Below, one piece after another: positions 22,980 to 34,474 of a stretch of 64,000 nt of DNA. This DNA is from Cladorrhinum sp. PSN259. Lineage: Eukaryota; Ascomycota; Sordariomycetes; Sordariales; Podosporaceae. The stretch lies in contig MU867095.1 in assembly GCA_033725935.1 (NCBI GenBank), positions 124,001-188,000 of the forward strand, read 5' to 3'. The translations under genes were made by a program, and so were the position numbers. How positions within the stretch are numbered: position 1 is the stretch's first letter; every line of letters starts with the position of its first letter. The notes under the pieces are model-generated. The model made no database searches, was not told the DNA's origin, and saw only the letters and a program-made list of their open reading frames with translations.

Positions 22980-23899
22980 TTACGACATCTCCACATCCTG
23001 TCCATCCCACCCCTGCTGTTGTTGTTGCTGTTGTTGTTGCTCATGTCGCTGCTCGCCTTGCTGTTGCTGCTGCTGCTGTGAACTAATCATCTCCATAAAC
23101 AACCCATCATAATCATCCTCCTCAAACTCTTCATGGTCATCATCATACCCTTTCCCCAGCTGCTTCTTCTCTCCTTCTCCTTCCAACCTCTCCAGTAGCG
23201 CATCCACCTCCTCCCTTTCCTGGCTCTCCAAGAAATCAACCATCCTCGCGTCGTCCTCTTCTTCTTTTGCCAAGATATCCTCAAACTCATCAGGCTCAAC
23301 GAACTGCTGGTGCTGTTGCTGCAGTATCATCCTCTCTTTCCTCTCTCTATCAAGCCGATAAAACTCCAATTTTAGGATCTGATGAAAAAAAAAAAGCCAA
23401 TATTAGTAACCCGCACACAATTTTGTATATATATATTATAAAGAAGGAAACTTACTTCGTCTTCCATTCCACCTCTTCGTTCCCACCTCTTGTCTTCTTG
23501 TCGCTGTCTAACGTTGGCCAAGAACAACCTGCGCTTCGTATCGCGAACTTGGTCCCTCTTTTTCGAGGTGAGCGGATTGTCTCCTCGAAACGGTGTCGAC
23601 GCAAATCTGAAGAGCTTTGCTGTGTTTGGGTTACTTGATTGCGATGACGGTGCGAGGGGGGAGGACTGAGTCTGTCGGTGGTCTTGTTGGGAAAAGGCAA
23701 ACTCCCTGTTGTTATGGTTGTTTATGGCGGCCGGAGGACTGGAGAGAGGGGAGGAGATTATTGGTCTGTTGTGGTTGTTGTATTCAAAAGACATTGCGTT
23801 GTTGGCTGAAGGGATCATCGTGGTGAATGGATTGCTAAGTTGTGGTGGTGGTGGTGGTGGTGTAGGAGTTGCTGTGGGTGGAGGGAGTATCGCGAACAT
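22980..23899 (-). CDS. Unknown protein with poly-Pro start, Arg-rich core and poly-Gln tail
   Basis: I do not recognise this protein. Exons on the minus strand are 23899-23456 and 23378-22980, joined in frame (phase 0), giving 280 aa. Residues 1-35 contain Pro-rich and Ser/Asn-rich runs. Residues about 85-185 look like the conserved part: FRFASTPFRGDNPLTSKKRD, then a long basic/acidic helix with RRLFLANVRQRQEDKRWERR and, across the intron, EILKLEFYRLDRERKERM. Next comes an acidic stretch (FEDILAKEEEDDARMVDFLE). The C-terminus carries two glutamine blocks. The charge pattern suggests a helical, possibly nuclear protein, but this is inference. It is convergent with PEX19. The intron (77 nt) has GTAAGT and a long T run before CAG. 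Confidence 0.7.
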
Positions 23900-24551
23900 G
23901 ATTTATCGCCCACGTTTGGTAGTGAGTGAGTGGTAGTGAGTGAGTGGTTGTGTGTGTAATTGGTGACAATGACGCGCGGTATGTATGGGAGGGATTAGAA
24001 AAGTGAGGGTTGCCTTGGTAAAACTTGGATGGAGAATTTGAGAAAACAAAGAATTGTCAAATCCCGAGGTACATTGGCGGTGGGATGGCAAAAAGAATAA
24101 GAGACGCAATATGCCGCCTCCGGTACCTTCGGACGCGGCACGCGCTAGAAGTTTACGCGTACCACCCACGGACTTGACGCGAAAGGTGTTTAATGCTTGT
24201 TAAACGGCGGCGTTTGGTCCTCGGGGGCTTGGCGGGTAATTTTCAGGACGAAGGTAATTTTCGGGTCTTGGCAGAATGGGCTCTAACAATTTTCCGAGAG
24301 GTTGTACGGCAGCCGAGATGTTGGAATGTCCAAAATTGCTCCAATAGGTTGTGCCCGCTTTATGAAGCGAGGATGCAGATTAGTGCACGTGTGCATAAAA
24401 GTTATGTGTTCTCTCAGGTTGATTCACTACTAATGTCGATGGTTCACTCCTGGTGCAACGCATTTCTCGTGTCAAGAAGACTATTATAGGATTTTGAGGT
24501 TCAACTTTCATGTCAGATAGCTCAAACATTCATTAGATCTTAATTCTTGCT
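23900..24551. other. Intergenic region between two minus-strand genes
   Basis: 0.65 kb, presumably the promoter of the poly-Gln protein gene and the 3' UTR of the next. A GTGAGTGAGTGG direct repeat occurs near 23922-23948. Nothing else stands out. Confidence 0.45.
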
Positions 24552-25047
24552 CTAGTTGGCGACTTCATTATTCCCAAGCTTAGACCTACACCTCCCCTCA
24601 TAAACTTTCAGTAGTTCCCTCGTCTCCAGATCGATGCACTCCTGTACGTTCCCATCGTCAAATACCCTGCTCAAAAACTGTACCGCCTCGTCATATCGCT
24701 TGAAGAAGTACAGTTCCTCAACAGCGTGCAGAAGTTCCTGAGCGTCAGGCTTGGTCAGTTTTGCGGCTAGTGGTAATTGGATGGTCGACCATATCTGAAG
24801 AACAAAGTTAGCAAGTCAATCTTAGCATGGATTGTTCAAAGGGATAATTTGCCTCTCCATTTTCCACTTTCGCTCTGTATGACTTCTTTAGTGCCTGAAA
24901 AGCTGGCTCGGATAGAGCTGTGCGTTCTGCACGAGTGAGTTCTGGGGTAGTAACTGTAGAAGGGTTGGCACCTTCTTCTGGCTCGGACGGTTCTGAGTCG
25001 GAGAGGCCGATAAGTAATAGATGGGAGTTCAGGGCGTCTTCCGTCAT
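24552..25047 (-). CDS. Unknown small conserved-looking protein (145 aa)
   Basis: Not recognised by function. Exons on the minus strand are 25047-24853 and 24794-24552. The joined protein of 145 aa has an acidic N-terminus (SDSEPSEPEEG), then ELTRAERTALSEPAFQALKK, and an ordered helical second half with PDAQELLHAVEELYFFKRY and DEAVQFLSRVF, resembling a pair of TPR-like helices. The intron appears to begin with GC rather than GT (GAG|GCAAAT, ending TTCTTCAG, with a GCTAAC branch site). The only nearby GT donor (GTGGAA) is weak and would delete four residues. The gene is divergent from the P-loop kinase gene. A helical adaptor role is conceivable but unsupported. Confidence 0.72.
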
Positions 25048-25595
25048 CTTTTATGTAAGGTTTCTATATGAAATATAGTGGTGGTTGTTGTTGTGGATTG
25101 AGATGTGAGGTGTGAGGATAAGTTGTAACGAGGTTGAAGGAATTTTCAAGACTTTTTTTTCATAAAATGCAACACCGAATTGTCCAAGAATACAGGCTTA
25201 GGTTGATGTAAATAAAGATCAACTCCAAATATGTTTCGTATGAATAAAGGTATAAAACTTTACCGAGTGGGAAAAGTGGTGTTTAAGTGGTAAGTGGATG
25301 TAAAGTTGGACTTCGGGTGCGGGGCCCGGCGCTTCTCCGCCCGATCTTTCAACCTCCATCCTCCGGACCGCCGTAACATAACCACTCAACCACACACCCT
25401 GCGGTCAACATTTGGAAGCCAGCATTATTGCTCATTCAAAATCTACTGCTCTTGGGAGGACAGCTGTATTTCATTTCAACTTGATCATCATTTAAACCCT
25501 CCTATTTTCTCCTTTCTTTTTCCCCTCCATCGCCCTGGCCCCCCTTTTCTTTCCACACTCTCACATTTGCTTCCCTCTGACCAAAACTCATCGAA
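25048..25595. other. Divergent promoter region, 145-aa gene / kinase gene
   Basis: A 548-nt spacer between two divergent starts. It is AT-rich on the left and C/T-rich just before the kinase start, as is usual for fungal promoters. No further gene seen. Confidence 0.5.
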
Positions 25596-26542
25596 ATGGA
25601 GGAACAAGCAAAACACCTCCTCGACCTAACCTGGTTAAAACTTCTTGAAACCCCAGCAGACCAGCGCCTCTGTAAAATCCCCGTCCCTTCATTCCATATT
25701 TCTCACTTATACGTATAATAACAACTCACTTTTTAAAACAGTAATAGCAATAGCCGGCCCCCCAGGATCAGGCAAAACCACCCTCGCCCAGCTCCTCACA
25801 TCCACTCTCAATGCCCGCAGTGATCTATCTTCCCCATCATCCTCTTCCAGTCCGTTCGCAACCTTCGTCCCGATGGACGGCTACCACTACTCCCGCGCCC
25901 AGCTGGACTTGTTCCCAGACCCTCAAGAAGCACACCGCAGGAGAGGGTCGGAATTTACTTTTGACGGGCAAAGTTTCATTGAGCTGGTCAAGAGAGTATC
26001 AAAAGCGTACGGGAAGGAAGACGTTTACGCACCTTCATTCGATCATGCGCGAAAAGATCCACTGGAGGGGGAGATCAAGATTGAAAAGGATGTGAGGGTC
26101 GTCGTGTTTGAGGGGAATTGTGAGTATTTTACCACTCATTGTTATCTTCTTGTCATGTTTGTAGGGGGAAAAAAGAATTTTTTTTAAAAAAAAAAAAAAA
26201 AAAAAGAGAAAACCTCCCTTCTCTACCACCCTAACTTGGAACCACCGCAAATACTAACACAAACTAGATATCCTCCTCCCCAATGCTCCCTGGTCACAAG
26301 TCCTCCCCCTCTATTCCCTCAAATTCTTCATCAACGCCCCAACATCTGTTCTCCGCGCCCGCTTAGCCGCCCGTCACGTTAGAGCCGGCCTGGTACCCAC
26401 GCTCGAACTAGGCCAAGACAGAGCAGACTTCAACGACATACCCAACGGCATCCAAATTCAGGAGGGTATTCTCGCTCACCCTCCTAGAACCATTGACATG
26501 ATACTCGAAAGCAAGGACGATCAAGATTGGGCTTCAAAGTAG
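25596..26542 (+). CDS. P-loop kinase of the uridine kinase/phosphoribulokinase type (Yfh7-like)
   Basis: Three exons, 25596-25671, 25742-26119 and 26268-26542, give 242 aa. Exon joining restores LIAIAGPPGSGKTTLAQLL, whose Walker A GPPGSGKTT falls at residues 31-39. Later motifs are VPMDGYHYSR (substrate-binding Asp), RRGSEFTFD, APSFDHARKDP, VVVFEGNYILL and an Arg-rich lid with RLAARHVRAGLV, all typical of the pantothenate/uridine kinase-like branch that includes yeast Yfh7 and bacterial FrcK-like proteins. The substrate is not known from sequence. The second intron (26120-26267) carries eight Ts followed by twenty As (26178-26205). The protein lacks a targeting sequence and is probably cytosolic. 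Confidence 0.85.
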
Positions 26543-26904
26543 TGATTACCTGCTTCTCCCAGGAACAGGTACGGCATATTCATTGAATGTTCAAGGTGGC
26601 AATGAGTTTAAACATCAAATATTTGCAAGATCCCAGGCATACAGAGGAGTCACAGAGTCAAACATCACATCAAGCAGAAAACATCAGTGTAATATAATGA
26701 TCGCAGTGTATTGAGATATCTCTTAGCTAGTCCATGTAGTCGCTCAGCCCAAACCTTTGGGGGACAAGTAGCCATTTCTCCATGAATATTTGTGTCTTAA
26801 TGAACTCCGAAATCCGCCGAGGAAATCAAACAACTCAAAGGCTAAATAGTCGTACATTTATAGGACCGAATATTTGGTGTTGCAGGAAAAAACAAAAAGA
26901 CCAC
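26543..26904. other. Convergent 3' spacer
   Basis: A 362-nt AT-rich spacer between the kinase gene and the end of the large minus-strand gene. It probably consists of the two 3' UTRs; nothing else seen. Confidence 0.5.
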
Positions 26905-29836
26905 TTAGTTGTGATCGGACTTTGGACGCACAAAGTCAAAGTTCCCAGAAGTGCTGGGACCGTCTCCCCGAGCATGTCGAGACGCACCAAGGCCCCGGAA
27001 GGGCTTACTGATCTCCCTGCCAGGAAGATTAGTCTGATTGGCCTCAGGGGCTCTCTCAGGCTCGCCTCCCTGCTGCTGCTGTTGAACTGGCTGCGACAAC
27101 AGAGGTGCCTCCTCACTGACACGAGGGTTAGAGGCAACCGAAGTTCCACGCTGGGGGTTGATCGTCATTCGCTCAATGCCGCGCCGCAAGTGCTCAACAT
27201 GATCAGCATTGCCGGTGCTAGTGGAGTCAGCCAGCACGGGCTGTGACTCAAAACGAAATGTTGGTTGAGCCGACATAGCGAAGGGTGCGATCGTGTTCTC
27301 CGCCTCGGGTGGAGGATAAAACAGATCCATGATGGCCTCGGCGCCAACAGTCAGCTCGACGTTCGGATCGAGCTGGGCCAAGTCATACATGTAGCTGCCT
27401 TTCTTCCACCGTTTTTCGTAACGCAGACCCGTGAACGCATTGGCTTGCTGGATCTCCAGACTCGGTGGCGCCCATCGAGACTTCTGCAGGCCAACGTCAG
27501 GCTTAGACGGGACGACGGTCTGCTCCTTTCTATCCTGAGAACTGCCAGACTTCCCAGTCTGGGCTGACTGTTGAGGGGCCTTATGAGCAGGAGCACGGGC
27601 CGGGGTGTCGAGCGGCGACTTCTTGGTGACATTAAGAGTTGTCGCAGGAACATCGGGCACGGCGCTGTCAATAGCCCTGTGTTCACCGCTTAGCACCCAG
27701 TCCATCCCATCGGCACTGGATGCAAGACGGTGTGGTTCCCAGCCTGCAACTGGCTGAGATCTTGGAACTGCCTCAGTCCTGAGGTGTGCTATACGCTCGC
27801 CTGGTTTGGGCATGCAACCCAACCTCTCCCATTCGATAGTTACAGCAGCGGCATTGGGTCTGATGGAGACCAAGTCATCCACATTGTACTGCGCGCGGCT
27901 GTTACCCACAGACTCCCCAGAAGCGCTGGCAGTGGGAGACCTGACGGTAGGTGCAGGCTGGGCGGAAGCCCGAGCCTGGGCAGGAGCTGGAAGGTTGATA
28001 GAAAACTTCCGAGCAGAGGGTGTTTGGTTGGGTGTGTTACCCAATACTTCCTCAAAGACACTCAACAGTGCAGGCTCAATAGCCTCACGCCGCTCCAAGG
28101 TAAGAGTCTCGTCTTCCTTAAAGTGCTCGATAATACCCTCGCGGATCCCTCGAATGGTCTCTGCAATCTCAACCTTTGTCTTTCCAGCAGCGCCACCCCC
28201 CCAGAACACTCCGAGGAAAGTTTTAGCCATTCCTCTGATTCTCTTGACGAACGACTCCGTCTCATCTTCGCAAGTACGCTTGCTCGCAAAGTCATATGGC
28301 TCCAAAGTCGACAACAGCTCAGAGGCTTCGGACTGAGCACAGCTTGGGGCAACACTAACATCGTCCGATTCCAGGTTGATAAGCTCGTGCTTGGGCTTTG
28401 GAGTGAGGACAACAGGAGTGGAAAAGTCTTGGCTGTGACGGCCCTCACAGTCAGAGGTGAGTAAGTCGGAAGAAGTCGAAACAATCGCGCGGCTGCCAAA
28501 TTCAGCAACTGATCCAGTTGTGGAGGGCTGTTCTGTGGCGGGAAGCATGGCAACAACTGTAGTAGAGCTTTGACTGGACTCCTTGAATGGAGCAGGCCGT
28601 TGTACCTGTGCTTGCTTCTCAACTGGGGCAGCTGTGCTTGCCTGTGGATTGCCGGCAATGGGCTTCTGCGCCACGGACATCTTGGCTTTCAGCTCCCGCA
28701 AAGTCTTATAGAAGTGTTCTAGTACTTCCTGGAGCCGGAAAACAAGACTGTAGCCTATACCGTCGTTGAAAAGGCAGATTAGCTCCAGGTCCTCGCCGTT
28801 GAGGCAATCATCGTAAGCGGCGATCGCCCACTGACAAAACTTGGCTCCGTACACCACGACTGTGAAGAAGCCAAAGGCCGGAGGATCTCCAGAGGACAGG
28901 TAAACTGTCGACGGCATATGACTAGGCTGACTGGGAGGGCGGAACTGAACATGGACTTTCACCACTGTGTTATCGGGCTCGGGGAACGCGTCATTAGCAG
29001 CAAAAGCTGATGAATCATTCGCCAGTGAGGCAGTGGCCAGATACTGAGGTGCCAAAGCAGCAGGGGCAGCAACCGCGCGACCTGGGCGTCGCACTTCCTT
29101 GTCTGCTTTTTTGTTCATGGCAATTGGGGCATTGCTGTTCAATGCCTTGATGGCAACTCTGCCAGCCACGCGTGGCTTCATGACAGGACCTCGGTTCATG
29201 TCTTTGACGAGACCCATGATTAGACGTCTGGTCTTATTTACGGTCTCCTGAGTCTTTGGTGCGCCATGATGAGCGGGACGCTGGTCAGGACAATGCGAGG
29301 ATGAAATCCGAGCATTTCGAGAGTAATCGATCGGGCATTGCTTGGAGGTTGCAGTCTGAGCTTGATAATACATAGACTGTTGGCTTGACCGGCTTTGGTC
29401 AGGGTGTGCAGACTTGCGATTGGCAGCATCGTAAAGTCGAGCACCACCAAGATCATCGAGATCCTTAACACCAGCAGCATCATCGTCATCGAAGATGCCA
29501 TTCTCCATGGCGACGCGCCAAACGGAGCCCATGTCGCCGGCTGCCGTAATGAGATCATCGCCACGGTTTCGATGGCGGTTCTCATTTCGACGAGGTCGAC
29601 GATCATAGAAATTGCGGTCATCGTCAGGACGGCGTCTATCACCATTGGCGGGTCTGTCGTCCATGGCAAGCTCGTTGACACGATGAGTGCCGAGTTCCAT
29701 CTGTCGGATAGGTTAGTACATGTAGGCAGTGAAGAGTAAATGAAAAAGAATGTCTTACCATCATCTCCTGTCTCTGGCACTCGATTTCCTCTGGGGTCAA
29801 GGCACCCTGGTCTGGGTCGTTGTTCTCAGCCGCCAT
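26905..29836 (-). CDS. Large orphan protein, 957 aa
   Basis: I do not recognise this protein. Exons on the minus strand are 29836-29759 and 29700-26905, with a 58-nt intron right after two Met codons (QEMM|MELG). Residues about 40-80 are Arg/Asp/Asn-rich (RRNENRHRNRGDD). A segment at about 270-366 looks folded (VVKVHVQFRPPSQPS, FGFFTVVVYGAKFCQWA, LELICLFNDGIGYSLVFRL, then a helix). A second ordered stretch near 490-570 is helical (SFVKRIRGMAKTFLGVF). A third with WERLGCMPKPGERI and a later YEKRWKKGSYMYDLAQLD lies toward the C-terminus. Between them are Ser/Pro/Gln/Ala-rich linkers. No signal peptide or membrane helix is seen. The single 2.8 kb open exon and regular codon use argue strongly that it is real. 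Confidence 0.75.
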
Positions 29837-31410
29837 TGCGGTGAAGATGAAGATAGATGTCGGTGATAAAAGTTAAAAGAGTGGCAGAGGGAAGCTGCTG
29901 TCCGAAAAAAAGATCGGAGACCGGGACTAGTTAGTTAACTAGTAGTGATGGAAGCTCTGGTAGCTAGGTGACAGTGTCAGATAAACAACAGGACATCAGT
30001 TGAGAATGGAGGTTTGCTGGAAGACTGGGGGATTAGATGGATGTAGATTGACAAAGGGAATGGGTGTCGGGTGTGGAAGAAGGCGGGAAAGCCGAGAAGC
30101 GGAGACGGCAATATGGGAGAGTGGAAATGCTGGGACGACGCGTAAAGGAAATAAAATGGAAGGTATAGTGGAGGAACCCAGGTCGAGGATTACATAGGTA
30201 TGGAATTTCAGAGCCGGTTTGCCGACCTTGAAACCCTCGCGACTGCCAAATAGGAATAAAACTTACCGAATGATTGTCGAGTGAAGGAGCTACCCTACGA
30301 ATCAGGTGTGACTCGGAAGTCGAAGGTTCTGGCCGCTCTCCAGATTCCAAGAGCAGCCCACAGACAAAAATCTAGGAAGGTGTGTGCTACATTGATGGAG
30401 ATGTCAGTTGGTGTCAATGGACAAGGATTGTGAGATGAATCAAAGACGCAGAAGCATCAGAGAGCATAGGAGGGGATATTACCTGGGTTACCTAGGTATT
30501 CTTGATACCCAATCGAGATGATGTTGTTTATCGAATCAAATAGATTGACGAATTCTTCTCGTAGATACCTAAGTGGTACCTAGAAGTAAAAACAGGATGC
30601 GGTTGCAGATCGTCGAGTTGCTTGAGGGAGAAGGAAGGAAGAAGGTGGGATAAAAGAAGATGTGGGGAATTTAAAGACATCCAGAACGCTCTGCAGCAAT
30701 CCAAAATTTGAATTTTCTGCAGGAACCAGATTTAACCTTCCGCTGGATTCCGTTGCAGCAAAAGCTCTGTTCTCCGCTTTCAAGCGTGTGAGTCGTGTTG
30801 TCAGATTCGTCGAGAGGGTCGTCGAGGCGATCGAGATCTCCTCGGCGACAACGGAAGCAAGACTTTGATGCCAGCGACAAACGACGCCAGGTGGCCAAGA
30901 ATGTGCTGCTTGGTATCACCTGTGTTCCGTAAGCCATCTTCAGACCAGCTAAGAAGCCAAGAGTGGGCAGGGAAACTCGGGGTCTGAGGGAAAACTGTTT
31001 TTGTTTAAACCTGTCTAACAGCTGAGGTTAACATATTATTCTCTGGACGCCCAAGAAATATTACATGACAACAGACAAGGTCTCGCATTTAAGTCATGAT
31101 CAAATCAACCATCTGGGAGACCCTTTGTTTACTTACCCCTTTCCTTAACCTGATGGCTGGTCCGTGCTCAGGGAATACTACACTGTCGTTTTACTCAGAT
31201 ACATTACTGTGAATAGTAATTGATGTAGATGAGGGAGCTACCCTTTGTCCCCGGCTAATTTTCCGAAGAATTAGAACTCAAGAGGTCGGAAGCGTGCATA
31301 TTCTGATTTGCGATAACAATGTATGGGTGTCTTCTAATCCTTTCATAGGATACATGCATACCACCACCCCTCCTCCAAAAACAAATCATCCACTCCCTGA
31401 ATGAATGAAA
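29837..31410. other. Intergenic region upstream of the large orphan
   Basis: A 1.6 kb spacer between two minus-strand genes. It includes the promoter of the 957-aa gene and the 3' UTR of the heptad-repeat gene. A minus-strand frame with ATG at 30937 (30671-30937) and an overlapping plus-strand frame (30662-30868) were considered but have no supporting features. Confidence 0.45.
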
Positions 31411-32605
31411 TCACTCACTATCACGCTCATCAACATAGACCTCAAATTCCTCCGGGTCCTCGACGATCACGCCCAACTCTTCACCATATTTCGTGCCGAA
31501 GTGCTTCTGGCCATCATCGACCTTCTTGAGCGGGCCGCCGAGACCGTACTTTTCCATCGACTCGACGTGAGAAATCCGTCGACTCTTCAAAAGAGCGCGC
31601 CGGCCACGGTTGCCCTTCGCCTCGAGCAACAACTGCGAGCGGTAGTTCCAGTACCCATCCGTCTCGCGCTCGAGCTTGTAAGCCTCCCAGCGCGACATGT
31701 GCTTCTTCCTGTAGGGGAAGCGAGCGACGGGCCGGGGCACGGGCGGGCTGTCCGGGTCGTCAATGTTGAAGTCGGCGGGGAAGTCCGCCTCGTTCTCCTT
31801 GTTTACGCCGAGCCACCACCCATCACTGCCGCGATCGTGAGTGGGCTTGTTGTCGGTCAAGTCGGCGGCGGCAAGGTCGACGATGCCCACCGCATCAATC
31901 TCCATGGGAGTGCTGTCGATAATTGAGGCGTACTCTGAACTGGCGGAGGCGTTCTGAGAAGCAGGCAAGGCGTTCTCAGCATTCGTAAAGGCATCAACTG
32001 AAGCAGGTGAGGCGTCTTCAGAACCTTCAGAGGCATACCCGGAACTATCTGAGGCATTCCCAGGAGCAATTAAGGTGTTTCCGAGGTTTAGATAGGCGTC
32101 CAAAGAACTAGCCAAGGCGTCCCGGGGATCGGTGCAGGCATTCTTCGTAACCTTGAAGAAGTTCTCCAAGGTCGGGAAGGCCCTCTCGGAAACAGGGGAC
32201 GCCTCCTGAGATTCAGAGCAGGCCTGTTCAGACGCATCGAAGGCCTCTTCGGAAGCGCTGAAGGCGTTCTTCTTCTCCTCGCAGGGCTGCGCGGCCTTAC
32301 CAACGTCGTGCCAAGCTGGACGGCAGATCACAGGCAGGTCAAAGGTCTTGGAATCAGGATCGATTCTCAAGAGATGGGTAATGTTGCCCAAGGGCTGACG
32401 AACCCTGACATGACCATGATCAGAGTTGTTGGTGTTCTGGTAGATCTGGTCAGTCTGAAGGCTCTCGAGACAACGTCTTAGTGTGCGAACTCACCTCGGG
32501 CTCAGCAGTAGTCTGGATGCCTTGAGTGTTGTCAGACGCCAATTCGATCTCCATGGCTGTGATGGCGGGATCGTTGGAAGTGGTGGGTTTAGTGTTGGAC
32601 GGCAT
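31411..32605 (-). CDS. Unknown protein with 16 tandem heptad repeats
   Basis: Not recognised by function. Exons on the minus strand are 32605-32495 and 32436-31411, giving 378 aa. After an acidic start and VRVRQPLGNITHLLRIDPDS, residues about 95-206 consist of 16 consecutive seven-residue units, most starting Ala-(Phe/Ser/Leu/Cys), with Ser at position 5 and Glu/Asp/Asn at position 7 (for example AFSASEE, AFDASEQ, ASEGSED, ALPASQN). No unit has gained or lost a residue. The C-terminal part is a different, probably folded and charged region with GWWLGVNKENEADFP, ARFPYRKKHMSRWEAYKLER and MEKYGLGGPLKKVDD. No signal peptide or membrane span. The intron has GTGAGT and CCAG borders. Role unknown. 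Confidence 0.75.
31930..32265 (-). repeat. 21-bp coding minisatellite, 16 units
   Basis: Sixteen in-frame 21-nt units inside the preceding gene. Nearly all begin with the codon GCC followed by a T-starting codon, and many have GNT TCN at codons 4-5. The units are diverged in sequence but identical in length. Confidence 0.85.
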
Positions 32606-34474
32606 TTTCAGAAAGGAAACTGTCGTATAAAGTGTGGGTTGAGTGGAGAAAAGAGATTATAGTCAAGCTTGAGGATGATGATTGTTGTAAAAGAGAGAGT
32701 GTGTGTATAGAGGAACGGTTGCTGCAGTGGCGGCGAGTACGGAACTTGGTTGTTGTGAGTAAGGAGAGAAGGCGTTTAACGGCGGCGTCTCTCCAGCGTC
32801 AATTTATCTCGAGATCGATCGCAATGCGGCGGCAGTGTATCAATGGCGGTTTGAAGCCCTATTGGCATTTTGTGAGCGGCGAAGTTACAATTCCAAAGCT
32901 GAGATGGGTTCCGTATTCTTCGGATGTCTTGAATAGGAAGATTCCTATTGTTTACTGTCCCAAGGAGAAAATTATCCGAGCTATGGCAGAGCACTAGCTA
33001 TCAGACGGGCCTGGAGTTTTGTTCCAGGATCAGGCTTCATCTGAGCTTCGTTAAGAGATTATGACATGATCTATTATTTACAGTAGACTTAGACTGGGCA
33101 CGACCACTCTTAAGGCAGTAAATACTTTGTGATAAGAACATAGTAAAGTAGAGGGAGTTTGCACTCACATCTCCTTAAAATCCTGCAAAACTAACCCTCT
33201 CACGGTAATACTTATCGCCACAGTAACAACTCAACCATATGGTTGCATATAGCGCAGCCCCTTTAGCTGGGTAAAAAGTCTGGATATCATCAAGTTCAGA
33301 TATCATAAAGCTCACCCTAATTATCTCTAAAGCAAAGCAGCAAGAGCTTTTAGCGATTTAAATGGGGCGGCTATTCAGCCTCTACCTTATCCAGGGGAAC
33401 CCATTGTTTACTATTGTTACGTCCCCACAATAGTGACATACGTCAATGGACAACTGAAAAAAGTATTGGTTCGCTGCAGGATCTAGAAAACTGCCGCACG
33501 TGAGCGGCATTCTAATAGATGTTTAAGATTCGGTACCCTGAGGAAGGGCGCCGGATTTCGGGTCAAGGGTCTTGCATATATTTTGCTAGGTGCCGTGGTC
33601 GCCGATTCGAACGCGCGAATGGCGAGGTTGTTAGGCAATCCCTCTGGCGGTGTCTGCCATCTGCCTTCCTCAATCCTGAGACCATAGAGTTATGCAAACA
33701 CTTTTGCTTATGTTTCCTTCTCTGAAGCTCTGATGCACCGCAAATGATCTACTTCTGGGGGATGAAGCTATTCTTAATTGATTCTATCTATAATATGGAT
33801 GATTATCCACCCCTCATTCTAACGGATACTTATGCGAACTCTGATAGCCGGATTGCTTGTCCCAAGGTTACAAATGTCAGATGCCATCCGGAATCCCAAA
33901 GAGGAAGCACCACTTACACGATCTGAAACGATCTGTGATTGGCTAGACCGCTGAGCAATTGAGTTTTGGCCACTGTTCACTCGCTCGGACCTGCTAGTTC
34001 GCGCATGTGTTCGTCTGAAGATGCAGATATGAATATAAGAATGTTCCATGACATCCAAGTTCCTCTCTCCCACTTTCTGGACTTCCTATATGTAAAAGAT
34101 GACCCAGGAAACCAAATAAAACCGCCAATATCAGACATGATGAAAGATACTACCCTAACCCTTATTCAGGCCGACCGCCTGACCCCCTGGCCGATATCAG
34201 CCGAGCAATGGCGTCTCGGCGTCGCAACTGCTCCAAAAAAAAAAAAACCGGAGACCACCGACGATGCTCATTGCACGCAACGATCTTCTCAACAATTTTT
34301 CTGACCGAGGTCTTTGCGATTGCCTCCCGTCCACCCCTTCTCTCATAATGTCGCCACGAGACACACGACGTTAGATCTTCTCCTCCATACATTTCCCCCT
34401 GAAATGACATCTTTCTAATACTCTTCATATCTTTCTTTCACCCCTTTAATTGCGACGAATCAGATCAAACTAGG
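32606..34474. other. 1.9 kb divergent intergenic region
   Basis: Separates the divergent heptad-repeat gene and the UbiB-like kinase gene. The middle (about 33000-33900) is AT-rich with no convincing frame. A short 33601-33620 stretch resembles a tRNA T-loop (GATTCGAAC) but has no surrounding cloverleaf. The frame at 32632-32997 starts with GTG and is not credible. Confidence 0.5.

Noticed and set aside
32632..32997. Plus-strand 121-codon frame
   Set aside because: Begins with GTG, lies in the leader of the divergent heptad-repeat gene and has no domain.
33595..33625. tRNA-like GATTCGAAC sequence
   Set aside because: No acceptor stem, D-arm or anticodon arm could be built around it on either strand.
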